Both the position numbers and the translations under genes were made by a program. Of a stretch of 64,000 nt of DNA, positions 24,761 to 33,925 are shown piece by piece (within the stretch, counting starts at the first letter, position 1; every line of letters begins with the position of its first letter). Source of the stretch: Tragulus kanchil (taxonomy: Eukaryota; Chordata; Mammalia; Artiodactyla; Tragulidae); contig JAIOJX010000025.1 of the NCBI GenBank assembly GCA_022376925.1, positions 96,623,608 through 96,687,607 of the forward strand, read 5' to 3'. The notes below the pieces were generated by a model. That model was given only the letters and a program-made list of their open reading frames with translations, had not been told where the DNA came from and did not search any database.

Positions 24761-25008
24761 TCTGCAAGTCATAAATGTAAAGCGGGGATCACTGGACTAA
24801 ACTCAGGATGCCAGCAGGACCACATTACTTTCTAACTGTTCTGAGGAATAGTGCACTTCCATGTCTTTTCCATCATCTAGAGTCTGCTTCCATTCTTTGG
24901 CCCATGACCTCCTTCCATCTTTCAAGCCAGCAATGTTCACCTGTCTGACTGTTCTTCCATTACCACATCTCCTATGAAATGGTAGAAAGGTTCTTTTATG
25001 GGCTCATG

Positions 25009-25413
25009 TGTCCCAACCCGCGGGATTCGTCAACGCAGACCCTAAAGGGGAGGAGTGGGGATTGAGAGGACAAGAGACACAAGAAATGGACACAAGACAG
25101 GAGTCTGATCAAGTCTCGTTTTATTGCGGAAAGGAAGCAGTACTTATAGTGTACAGAAGGCGGAAGAACCCAGCGATAGACCAATCATGTAAAAGGTCAA
25201 GCAAGCACACGTTTGCATCATCATGAGAGTTTTAGGGGGAACATGTGCTGATCACAAGCATGGAAACTTCACTCAGCCAATCATGGCAATGAGCACACGT
25301 CTCAAGCCACACCTCCCTATATCCACCAGGCGCCATCTTTGAAAAAACATGACAATGCTCTTATGCTGTAGTGGAGACTGTAAGGCGCGGCCAGGGCTCT
25401 CACGCCCCCGACA
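25009..25413 (-). mobile_element. Solo LTR of an endogenous retrovirus, class II-like
   Basis: 405 bp bounded by tgtccc...gacaca-type TG/CA ends: plus-strand tgtcccaaccc at the left and cacgcccccgaca at the right, giving TGTC...GACA inverted termini. A perfect 6-bp TSD, ctcatg, flanks it at 25003-25008 and 25414-25419. On the minus strand an ATAAGT TATA-like box (about 25147) and an AATAAA signal (about 25120) lie in U3/R order. The GC-rich, CpG-containing ends and lack of decay imply a fairly recent insertion. A 6-bp TSD is typical of class II (beta-like) elements. No gag, pol or env is present. Confidence 0.88.
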
Positions 25414-25525
25414 CTCATGTGATTATATTAGGCCCACTTGCATACTCTCCACACCTGCGAAGTCCATCTTTTTTATGTAAAGGCAACACAAAGCCACAGG
25501 ATACAGGGATTAGGATGTGGACCTC

Positions 25526-25735
25526 CTTGTTGTTTAGTCACTAAGCTGTGTCTGACTCTTTGCGACTGTAAAGACTGTAGCCTGCCAGGCTCCTCTGTCC
25601 ATGGGATTTTCCAGGCAAAAATACTGGAATGGATTACCATTTCCTTCTCCAGGGAATCTTCCCAACCCAGGGATCAAATCTGCGTCCCTTGCATTGGCAG
25701 GCAGATTCATTAAAACTGAGCCATCAGGAGAGCCC
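25526..25735 (-). mobile_element. Bov-tA SINE, antisense, with TSD
   Basis: Reverse-complement Bov-tA (ttgttgtttagtcactaag end; gccaggctcctctgtccatg; gaatcttcccaaccc; head ending gccatcaggagagccc). The 9-bp TSD gtggacctc is at 25517-25525 and 25736-25744, within the MLT2-like LTR. Confidence 0.93.
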
Positions 25736-26035
25736 GTGGACCTCTTTAGGGGTGTATTTTTCTGCTACCATAGGACACACACTGTAAATAAAGCAACGTA
25801 AGTAAATAAATGTGGATATGGAGAGTGATTTATTGATATGGGTTAAGGACTGAAGTGAAGTAGGCTAAAGGTCATAGGGAGTTCCAGAGAAGAACAGGAG
25901 TTTCTACTTTGTATAAAGTATCAGGGAAGTCCTTATTGATAAGATGATATTTGGGCAGATATTTGAATTTGTTTAAAGTAGAAATTTTTAAACAAACCTA
26001 CATTTTAAGCATTTTTATTAAATGTATGATGCATG

Positions 26036-26380
26036 AGCTATACTGTGCTTAGCCACGCAGTTGTGTCGGATTCTTTGCAGCCCCATGGCCTACAGTCCAT
26101 CAAGCTCCTCTGTCCATGGGGATTCTCCAGGCAAGAGTACTGGAGTGTTTTGCCATTGTCTTCTTCAGGGGGTCATCCCAACCTGGGGTCTCTGAACATA
26201 GGTCTCCCACATTGCAGATGGATTCTTTTTTTATTAGTAGTAGTATTTTGCTTAATTATTTTTACTTTGCTTTTTATTTTTACATGGTTTCATTGTTTAC
26301 AGATATGTATAATCCCAGATAAGTCATATGTAGATCCCTGACCCTGCAGGTGGACTCTTTACCAGCTGAACCACAAGAGA
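26036..26380 (-). mobile_element. Bov-tA SINE, antisense, split by a tiny L1
   Basis: The left part, 26036-26228, is a normal reverse Bov-tA. The right part, 26345-26380, restores the tRNA head (ctctttaccagctgaacc). The 116 bases between are an L1 3' end. Confidence 0.9.
26229..26344 (-). mobile_element. Very short 5'-truncated L1 insertion (116 bp)
   Basis: Matches the extreme 3' end of the L1 at 50690-50770 in order: the gtttacagatatgtat block corresponds to ttcacagacatgcatg, and cccagataagtcatatg to cccagatcagtcatatg. It is flanked by a 16-bp imperfect TSD at 26213-26228 and 26345-26360 (tgcagatggattcttt / tgcaggtggactcttt). Confidence 0.82.
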
Positions 26381-26420
26381 AGTCCATATGATGCTTAAAT
26401 ATCTATTCACAAAAGTCTGA

Positions 26421-26673
26421 TAAAAGGCTTCCCTGGTGATTCAGTGGGTAGAGAGTTTGCCTTGCAGTGCAAGGGGCACCAGTTCGATCCCTGACCTGGG
26501 AAGATCCATCGTGCTGCAGAGTGACTGGACGCGTGTGTCCAATTATGAACCAATACTCTGGAGCGCATGTGCCCACAGCCAGTGCTCTGCAATGGGAGGC
26601 CTGTATAGACCAAAGAATAAAGATGGATGAAAAAAGAAAAACAATAAAAAGAAGTGAAAAAAAAAAAAAAAAC
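26421..26673 (+). mobile_element. CHR SINE, sense, with TSD
   Basis: Starts ggcttccctggtgattcagt, B box agttcgatccc, then the taaagatggatgaa box and a poly-A of about 17. The TSD aaagtctga is at 26412-26420 and 26674-26682. Moderately diverged; the middle has a deletion around gcaatgggaggcc. Confidence 0.92.
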
Positions 26674-26682
26674 AAAGTCTGA

Positions 26683-27106
26683 CAAAGTGCCAAACCAGAT
26701 AAGGCACTAATCAAGCATCATCTAAGTTTTCCCTTTTAACTTTCTTTCACAGGGACCATGGGCCTAAAGACAGTGATTAAACCAATTTAAATTCATAATC
26801 TTATGGATTTTGACTGTTTCTCTCCATTATTTATAGTTATTTCTATGGCAGTTTTTTAAAATTAACTTGCCTCTTTTCACATTCATACTTTATTATTTTA
26901 TAAATATACTTTATTATTTTATAAATATATTGGTAAATTATAACAACAGTTACAACTGTAAATTGGGAATGAGTACAGTTGACTTCTGATAAGAGCATCA
27001 TTCAAATGATGGGAGAAATATACAGATGCAGTGAGGAGTGTGGGTACCATAGATGATGGCTCATTTTATGGAGGGAATAGCATTATTTTATCTAATGTTT
27101 TATTAG
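26683..27106. other. Unclassified AT-rich intergenic DNA
   Basis: No gene or repeat recognised apart from a local repetition of tactttattattttataaat at 26887-26928. Confidence 0.5.
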
Positions 27107-27315
27107 TGAGTGTTAATCACTCAGTCATGTCCAACTCTGAGACTCCATGGAGTGTAGCCTGTCAGGCTGCTCTGTCCATAGAATTCTCCAGGCAAGAATA
27201 CTGGAGTGCTACTGGAGAATACTGGAAAGCTAATAAACTTCCCAACTCAGGGACTTAACCTGGGCTTCTCACATTACAGGCAGATTCTTTACCATCTGAG
27301 TCACCATGGAAGTCC
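27107..27315 (-). mobile_element. Bov-tA SINE, antisense
   Basis: Reverse Bov-tA with a gtgttaatcactcagtcatg end and a head ending gagtcaccatggaagtccc. A small internal repetition of actggagtgctactggag is near 27200. Confidence 0.9.
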
Positions 27316-27564
27316 CCAGTGTCTTAATTAAGTGATCTTTTAAGAAAGTTTCTATGGTATTACTATGGTATTGCTAATTTGAATTCATTCAATCATAATA
27401 TCCTATAATGTCATCATTTTAGAACTATGGTGAGACTGTTTAGTAAGCCTTAGAGTTAGATATATAAATTTTATAGTGTAAAGCTAGATGAAGCCAAAGA
27501 ATTAGATTCATTCAATATATATTCCAAGAGACAGTCTGTTGAAGTGATTGAGATGGTGCCTAGT

Positions 27565-27778
27565 GAGTTGATGTCCTAGATTTATATCTCAGCTCTCACA
27601 TTGAGTCATGAGCTCTGTACAAGTTCCTTTCTTTTTGTCAGTTTTCTTATCTTGAAATTGATAATAACGATAGAATTTACAGGGTTGTTATGAATCTCGA
27701 ATAGGTTAATTTTTGTAAAGAATTAGTAAAGTATGTGGTACATAGTAACTCAGCACTAAGTGTTAGTTATTCTTATTA
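27565..27778 (+). repeat. MIR SINE remnant
   Basis: tatatctcagctctcacatt, then the ttttcttatcttgaaattg and acagggttgttatgaa blocks, and the tagtaactcagcact end follow MIR order. Confidence 0.75.
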
Positions 27779-27806
27779 TGTAAACTGGCATTAAAAATAG
27801 TTATTG

Positions 27807-28077
27807 GGGGCTTCTCTGGTGGTCCAGTGAGTAAGGACACTGCCTTGCAGTGCAAGGGGCACCGGTTCGATCCCTGGCCTGGGAATATCCCACGTGTCAC
27901 GGAGCGGCTGGACCGATGTGTCCAACTACTGAACCAGAGCCCTGGAGCGCATGCGTCCAGAGCCAGTGCTCTGCAATGAGAGAGGCCACTGCGATGGGAG
28001 GCCCACAAAGGCCAAAGAACAAAGATGGATGAAAACAAATAAATGAAAAACCAATAGAAGTGGGCAAAAAAAAAAAA
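27807..28077 (+). mobile_element. CHR SINE, young subfamily, sense, with TSD
   Basis: gggcttctctggtggtccag head, B box ggttcgatccc, ggagcggctggaccgatgtg, then the aggccaaagaacaaagatgg tail box and poly-A. The TSD agttattg is at 27799-27806 and 28078-28085. The 133-codon minus-strand frame here is SINE-derived. Confidence 0.94.
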
Positions 28078-28400
28078 AGTTATTGTGTGTCTGGAACTCT
28101 GAAAAACACTGTGAACGTGGAGACCAAACAAAAAGGTCTGTCTCCCTAGTTCAGTTATAGTCAAGTGCTATGTTTGTAATTGAGATACTATGGATATTAC
28201 AGAACATGGAAATCTTCTGAGATGTTGCAGGACAGTACAGACATTGTCCACTTGAGAGTACTGGTTTCATAGGGATGGAGGAATGTAGAAAAAACATTAT
28301 TTCTATCAAGTATTCCAGGTGATCAGAGGGTACCTCCGGAGAAACACCAAGGTAATTAGCCATGGATTAAAGTTGAACTTTTAACACTATGCTAATTAAA

Positions 28401-29015
28401 AATATATTTTATATTGCACTATAGTTGATTGTTAGTTTCATATGTACAGCAAAGTGATTCAGTTATACATATACATGTTATCTATTCTTTTCCAAATTCT
28501 TTTCCTATTCAGTTTATTTATAGAGTATTGAGCAGAATTCCCTGTGTTATATAGTAGGTTTTTATTGGTCATCATGCTCATTTTGAATGAATATATATTT
28601 CTATTTCTCTGTGGGATGTGTTTTCTAGTGGCAGCTTAAAGTCCACAGTATAACAGGAAAAGATAAAGGAAACAATTAAAAATTATATTTAGTTGATTTA
28701 CAATATTGTATTAGTTTCAGGTATATAGCAAAGTGTATCAGTTATACATATACATACCTCCACTGAATTTTAGATTCTTTTTCCATATAGGCTATTACAA
28801 AGTATTGAGTAGAGATCCTGTGCCATACAGCATTTCCTTATTAGTTATCTATTTTATATATAGTAGCATGTATATGTCAATACCGATCTTCCAGTTTATC
28901 CCTCTCCTCCTGGTAACCATAAGTTTGTTTTCTGCATTTGTAACTCTATTTCTGTTTTGCAGAAATTTGAACCCTTTTAAAAATTTTATTTTATTTATTT
29001 GTGCCTCCAAAAATC
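28401..29015 (-). mobile_element. Two L1 3'-end fragments, antisense (duplicate 29512-30126)
   Basis: 28401-28580 and 28676-29015 each carry the L1 3' UTR landmarks: a gttgattgttagtttcatatg-type start and a cagcaaagtgattcagttat block. The second adds the ttccctgtgttatatagtag-type and ggtaaccataagtttg blocks. They are separate insertions side by side. The 111-codon plus-strand frame over the second is chance. Confidence 0.82.
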
Positions 29016-29071
29016 TTTCAAAGAGGTCTGCTTGGTTACTAAGGAATATACTTCTTATACAGTTTTAGAGC

Positions 29072-29212
29072 TGATTGTTATTGTTGTTCAGTTGCTAAGC
29101 TGTGTTTGACTCTTTTGTGGCCCCATAGACTATAGACCACCAGGCTCCTCTGTTCATGGGATTTCCCCTATAAGGATATTGGAGTAGGTTGCCATTTCCT
29201 TTTCTAAAAATT
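29072..29212 (-). mobile_element. Truncated Bov-tA SINE (duplicate 30183-30323)
   Basis: Reverse Bov-tA tail and middle: ttgttgttcagttgctaagc, ccaccaggctcctctgttc, ggagtaggttgccatttcc. It lacks the tRNA head and is followed directly by another SINE. Confidence 0.85.
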
Positions 29213-30322
29213 TTGCTGTTCTGTGTTTTGTTTTGGCTGTCTCGTGTGACATGTGGGATCTTAGTTCCCAGATCAGTGCTATGTTTGTAATTGAGATACT
29301 ATGGATATTACAGAACATGGAAATCTTCTGAGATGTTGCAGGACAGTACAGACATTGTCCACTTGAGAGTACTGGTTTCATAGGGATGGAGGAATGTAGA
29401 AAAAACATTATTTCTATCAAGTATTCCAGGTGATCAGAGGGTACCTCCGGAGAAACACCAAGGTAATTAGCCATGGATTAAAGTTGAACTTTTAACACTA
29501 TGCTAATTAAAAATATATTTTATATTGCACTATAGTTGATTGTTAGTTTCATATGTACAGCAAAGTGATTCAGTTATACATATACATGTTATCTATTCTT
29601 TTCCAAATTCTTTTCCTATTCAGTTTATTTATAGAGTATTGAGCAGAATTCCCTGTGTTATATAGTAGGTTTTTATTGGTCATCATGCTCATTTTGAATG
29701 AATATATATTTCTATTTCTCTGTGGGATGTGTTTTCTAGTGGCAGCTTAAAGTCCACAGTATAACAGGAAAAGATAAAGGAAACAATTAAAAATTATATT
29801 TAGTTGATTTACAATATTGTATTAGTTTCAGGTATATAGCAAAGTGTATCAGTTATACATATACATACCTCCACTGAATTTTAGATTCTTTTTCCATATA
29901 GGCTATTACAAAGTATTGAGTAGAGATCCTGTGCCATACAGCATTTCCTTATTAGTTATCTATTTTATATATAGTAGCATGTATATGTCAATACCGATCT
30001 TCCAGTTTATCCCTCTCCTCCTGGTAACCATAAGTTTGTTTTCTGCATTTGTAACTCTATTTCTGTTTTGCAGAAATTTGAACCCTTTTAAAAATTTTAT
30101 TTTATTTATTTGTGCCTCCAAAAATCTTTCAAAGAGGTCTGCTTGGTTACTAAGGAATATACTTCTTATACAGTTTTAGAGCTGATTGTTATTGTTGTTC
30201 AGTTGCTAAGCTGTGTTTGACTCTTTTGTGGCCCCATAGACTATAGACCACCAGGCTCCTCTGTTCATGGGATTTCCCCTATAAGGATATTGGAGTAGGT
30301 TGCCATTTCCTTTTCTAAAAAT

Positions 30323-30453
30323 TTTGCTGTTCTGTGTTTTGTTTTGGCTGTCTCGTGTGACATGTGGGATCTTAGTTCCCAGATCAGTGATTGAATCCTT
30401 GCCTTCAGCATTTGGAGCAAGCAGTCTTAGCCACTGGACTGCCAGGGAAGTCC
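30323..30453 (-). mobile_element. Short tRNA-derived SINE (CHR-S-like), antisense
   Basis: The minus strand starts ggacttccctggcagtccag and has a gattcaatcactgatctgg B-box region. It ends gacagccaaaacaaaac. Truncated copies at 29213-29275 and a full duplicate at 31417-31547 result from duplications 10 and 11. Confidence 0.82.
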
Positions 30454-32491
30454 TTGTACTCTTTATTTATTTTTTTAGATTCCACATATAAGTGATATTA
30501 TATGATATTACTCAGCCATATAAGATAATGAAATAATGCCATTTGAAACATCTAGTGACTTGGATATTATGAGTAGTAGTTTCTGGAAACAAAAGCACAA
30601 TAATAATAAATTTCCTGCCTAAGAACATCCAGTTACTTAGTGGTAGATCTGGGTCATAGATCCTGGTCAGAAGATTCAGTTTTCTTCAAAGTAAATGATA
30701 AATCTCATCTGACTGTATTGAAAGGTCTTGAGGGTGGGGACATCCTCTTGTTCTTTTGACCATATGTATCTTTAGAAAAATCATTCATCACATGGGTGTT
30801 GGTGGTGAAGGACTAACAGTTCAAAACCACTGACTTTCTGTACCCAGGTATCATTACAAACATTACTTACTCACTGTGTAGTCTTGAGAAACCTACCCAA
30901 ACTCTGAGCCTGGTTTTTCTGAAATTAAGTGTGGATAATTTGTGATAAATTTTATTTTGAGGCTGAAAAGCTATGTTGTGTTTAAAGAGCTGGTATGGTA
31001 CAGAACTATAATGTGTACTAACTACATAGGTACTTGGGGCCTATGAAAAGTTACTGTTTTAGTTTTCAAACACAAAAGGCTTTGAAACTCTTCAGTGGCG
31101 AGGACTGTACGAGGCTACATATCAGGCCAAACTAGACTAATGGTAAATTTAACATCAATATTATTTATTAGAAAACAGCATCATTTCATAGCACTAACCC
31201 ATTATAAACATAACACATTTTTATCTAAATGGGTTTTAGGCTGACCTTTATTCATTTTTTTTAATGCTGTAAAATTTTTCTTTTACTTATTCAAAGTTTG
31301 AATGGCTTGCGATGAAACCATTAATAAACATTTCCCTCTGTTAGAGTGATTTTCATCTCTTTCTGTCCAGAAAGCAGAGACCAATATGATAATAAGTAAC
31401 CTACTGAATTGCATTTTTTGCTGTTCTGTGTTTTGTTTTGGCTGTCTCGTGTGACATGTGGGATCTTAGTTCCCAGATCAGTGATTGAATCCTTGCCTTC
31501 AGCATTTGGAGCAAGCAGTCTTAGCCACTGGACTGCCAGGGTAGTCCTTGTTCTTTTTATTTATTTTTTTAGATTCCACATATAAGTGATATTATATGAT
31601 ATTACTCAGCCATATAAGATAATGAAATAATGCCATTTGAAACATCTAGTGACTTGGATATTATGAGTAGTAGTTTCTGGAAACAAAAGCACAATAATAA
31701 TAAATTTCCTGCCTAAGAACATCCAGTTACTTAGTGGTAGATCTGGGTCATAGATCCTGGTCAGAAGATTCAGTTTTCTTCAAAGTAAATGATAAATCTC
31801 ATCTGACTGTATTGAAAGGTCTTGAGGGTGGGGACATCCTCTTGTTCTTTTGACCATATGTATCTTTAGAAAAATCATTCATCACATGGGTGTTGGTGGT
31901 GAAGGACTAACAGTTCAAAACCACTGACTTTCTGTACCCAGGTATCATTACAAACATTACTTACTCACTGTGTAGTCTTGAGAAACCTACCCAAACTCTG
32001 AGCCTGGTTTTTCTGAAATTAAGTGTGGATAATTTGTGATAAATTTTATTTTGAGGCTGAAAAGCTATGTTGTGTTTAAAGAGCTGGTATGGTACAGAAC
32101 TATAATGTGTACTAACTACATAGGTACTTGGGGCCTATGAAAAGTTACTGTTTTAGTTTTCAAACACAAAAGGCTTTGAAACTCTTCAGTGGCGAGGACT
32201 GTACGAGGCTACATATCAGGCCAAACTAGACTAATGGTAAATTTAACATCAATATTATTTATTAGAAAACAGCATCATTTCATAGCACTAACCCATTATA
32301 AACATAACACATTTTTATCTAAATGGGTTTTAGGCTGACCTTTATTCATTTTTTTTAATGCTGTAAAATTTTTCTTTTACTTATTCAAAGTTTGAATGGC
32401 TTGCGATGAAACCATTAATAAACATTTCCCTCTGTTAGAGTGATTTTTCATCTCTTTCTGTCCAGAAAGCAGAGACCAATATGATAATAAG
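30323..32491. repeat. Direct duplication 11 (1094 bp offset, overlaps duplication 10)
   Basis: 30323-31398 recurs at 31417-32491. Private bases at 31399-31416 (acctactgaattgcatt) close copy 1. The first 64 bases are triplicated (also at 29212-29275). Confidence 0.96.
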
Positions 32492-33550
32492 TGGGAACAC
32501 AAACATATTCTCTCTTTGCAATATCTCTGGTCATAGGACAGGCTCATTAATGTTGTCATGGCAACCATCTCCTCACAGGTTATGTGCTTGTAAGCTTCTA
32601 CTAAGATGCAAATCTAGCTTAAACAAAGCAAGTTTACTCTGAAATGGCATGTCAACTTTCAAGGGAGAGGTCAGTGTTCCCAAGGATTTTTTCCATATTC
32701 GTTGTACTATTTAAAGAACTTATTTCCTTGCTTTGTCTTATATACCAATTTTATTTTGTTCAAGAGTAAAGGGGAGTTAAAATCTAAAAGCTCTCCTTTC
32801 ACATTTATATGCTTCCTGATATCACCTGTCTTCTATGCCTTGGTGAACCTAGGCAAATTTAAATGTCTAAATTCACTTTGGATCCATCTCCCCCCACCTC
32901 CACCCCCAGTGTCTATGCTGAGTACAGTTCCATTACTGGCATTTCAGTCCCCAAAGTGAGTCATTTGGCATGAGAAAAGCCTACTTGGAGTCAGTTCCTT
33001 GGTGTTGGAGGTGAACCTTCTCTCTTCCAGTCTGTACAGTTTGGCAGTGGCCCATAGATGGTGATGTGTCTTCCCTTTCCTCATAAAGGAGTATTGGAGG
33101 GAATACTTCACTTATTTTTTCTTAGAGAAGAGAAACAGCTAATTCATTTAGTCACAGCCTAATCTTCACTGGGATTATCTCCCCAGTTGGTATTTTGGTA
33201 TGATTCTAAAGCCGGAGCAGAGGCTCCCTTTCATTTCCCCTTTCAGGTGAAGTACAAAAGGCATTCTGTCCTTCCCTGCTCCTTCACTTCTTCTCTCTAA
33301 GTGTAGCAGATTCTACTCCATCTGATTCCCATCCTTTTTCAGTTTGGTCAGTGTTCCCAGTAGATGCCTGTACCTGGCTTTCTAACTAGCTTTCTCTGTC
33401 CTCAGTATGGTAGAGTGTGTAAGTCAGGCCTGTATTCTTCATCTGTGAAGCATATTGGGTGTGGGACCTGCTCTGAAAGCTTGAGGTTTGGATCAGAAAG
33501 GAGGAAGTCTTACTTTGGCATCAAGATAAAGCTGTATGCTTGAATACAAC
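30454..33550. other. Unclassified intergenic DNA, partly duplicated
   Basis: 30470-30565 holds an antisense L1 snippet (gattccacatataagtgata) joined to a sense one (tactcagccatataagataa). Beyond that no repeat or gene is recognised. The 85-codon frame at 32702-32959 has no known domain, and 32887-32908 is a C-rich run. Confidence 0.45.
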
Positions 33551-33554
33551 TTAA

Positions 33555-33760
33555 TAAACTAGAGAGTCAACAAACTCGGATTGCCTGTTAAGTGACAGAC
33601 AATGTTCCAGGCACAGGGTGTATTCTAGAGAACAGATGGCCCTAGACCTGAAAGAGCTTGTGTTCTAGTAAGGAGAGAAATGACCATGAAAATGTTAAAG
33701 AAATAGGTAAATTTCAGAAGCAATAAGTATTATATCAGTCAGTATAGGCAGGGTTAAGTT
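33555..33760 (-). repeat. Possible antisense LINE2 3' region
   Basis: caatgttccaggcacagggt followed by gaaagagcttgtgttctag resembles the reverse complement of the L2 3' end. Low identity, so tentative. Confidence 0.45.
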
Positions 33761-33925
33761 TTGGTTCTAAAGACCTCCCTTAATCACAGAGGCTTAAAAC
33801 CATAAAAGCTTATCTCTAGAGAGGAAAATAGGTCTACATCAGGTTGTACCTTGTAGAGTATGGTAATGAATCTGGAATGTAGTGAAAAGCCATTTTGAGA
33901 GATTTAATCACACGAGCAGTATGAT

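Larger units (their letters stand above)
24681..25780 (+). mobile_element. MLT2/ERVL-like ancient LTR, split by two insertions
   Basis: Segments 24681-25002, 25420-25516 and 25745-25780 read in order as an old LTR of the type starting with tgctgtaacaaatttccaca. They continue with the catgacctccttccatcttt block and end near the acagggattaggatgtgg and ctgctaccataggac blocks. A retroviral solo LTR (25009-25413) and a Bov-tA SINE (25526-25735) interrupt it. No internal retroviral genes. A truncated first copy lies at 23600-23679. Confidence 0.65.
28165..30386. repeat. Direct duplication 10 (1111 bp x2)
   Basis: 28165-29275 recurs at 29276-30386 with a constant offset of 1111. The seam is at a shared cagtg. 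It doubles two L1 3' ends, a Bov-tA fragment and part of a tRNA SINE. Confidence 0.97.

Noticed and set aside
24681..25780. Full endogenous provirus
   Set aside because: One LTR only within an older LTR; no gag, pol or env similarity between or around them.
27763..28164. 133-codon minus-strand frame as a gene
   Set aside because: Translation of a CHR SINE with its poly-A; similar peptides arise at every CHR copy (26403, 34256, 37168, 37878).
28733..29068. 111-codon plus-strand frame, hydrophobic, as a membrane protein
   Set aside because: It is the antisense of an L1 3' UTR; hydrophobicity comes from T-rich sequence.
32880..32930. Splice acceptor and exon start after a polypyrimidine tract (ccacccccag)
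   Set aside because: No matching donor, no recognisable coding frame; chance C-rich run.
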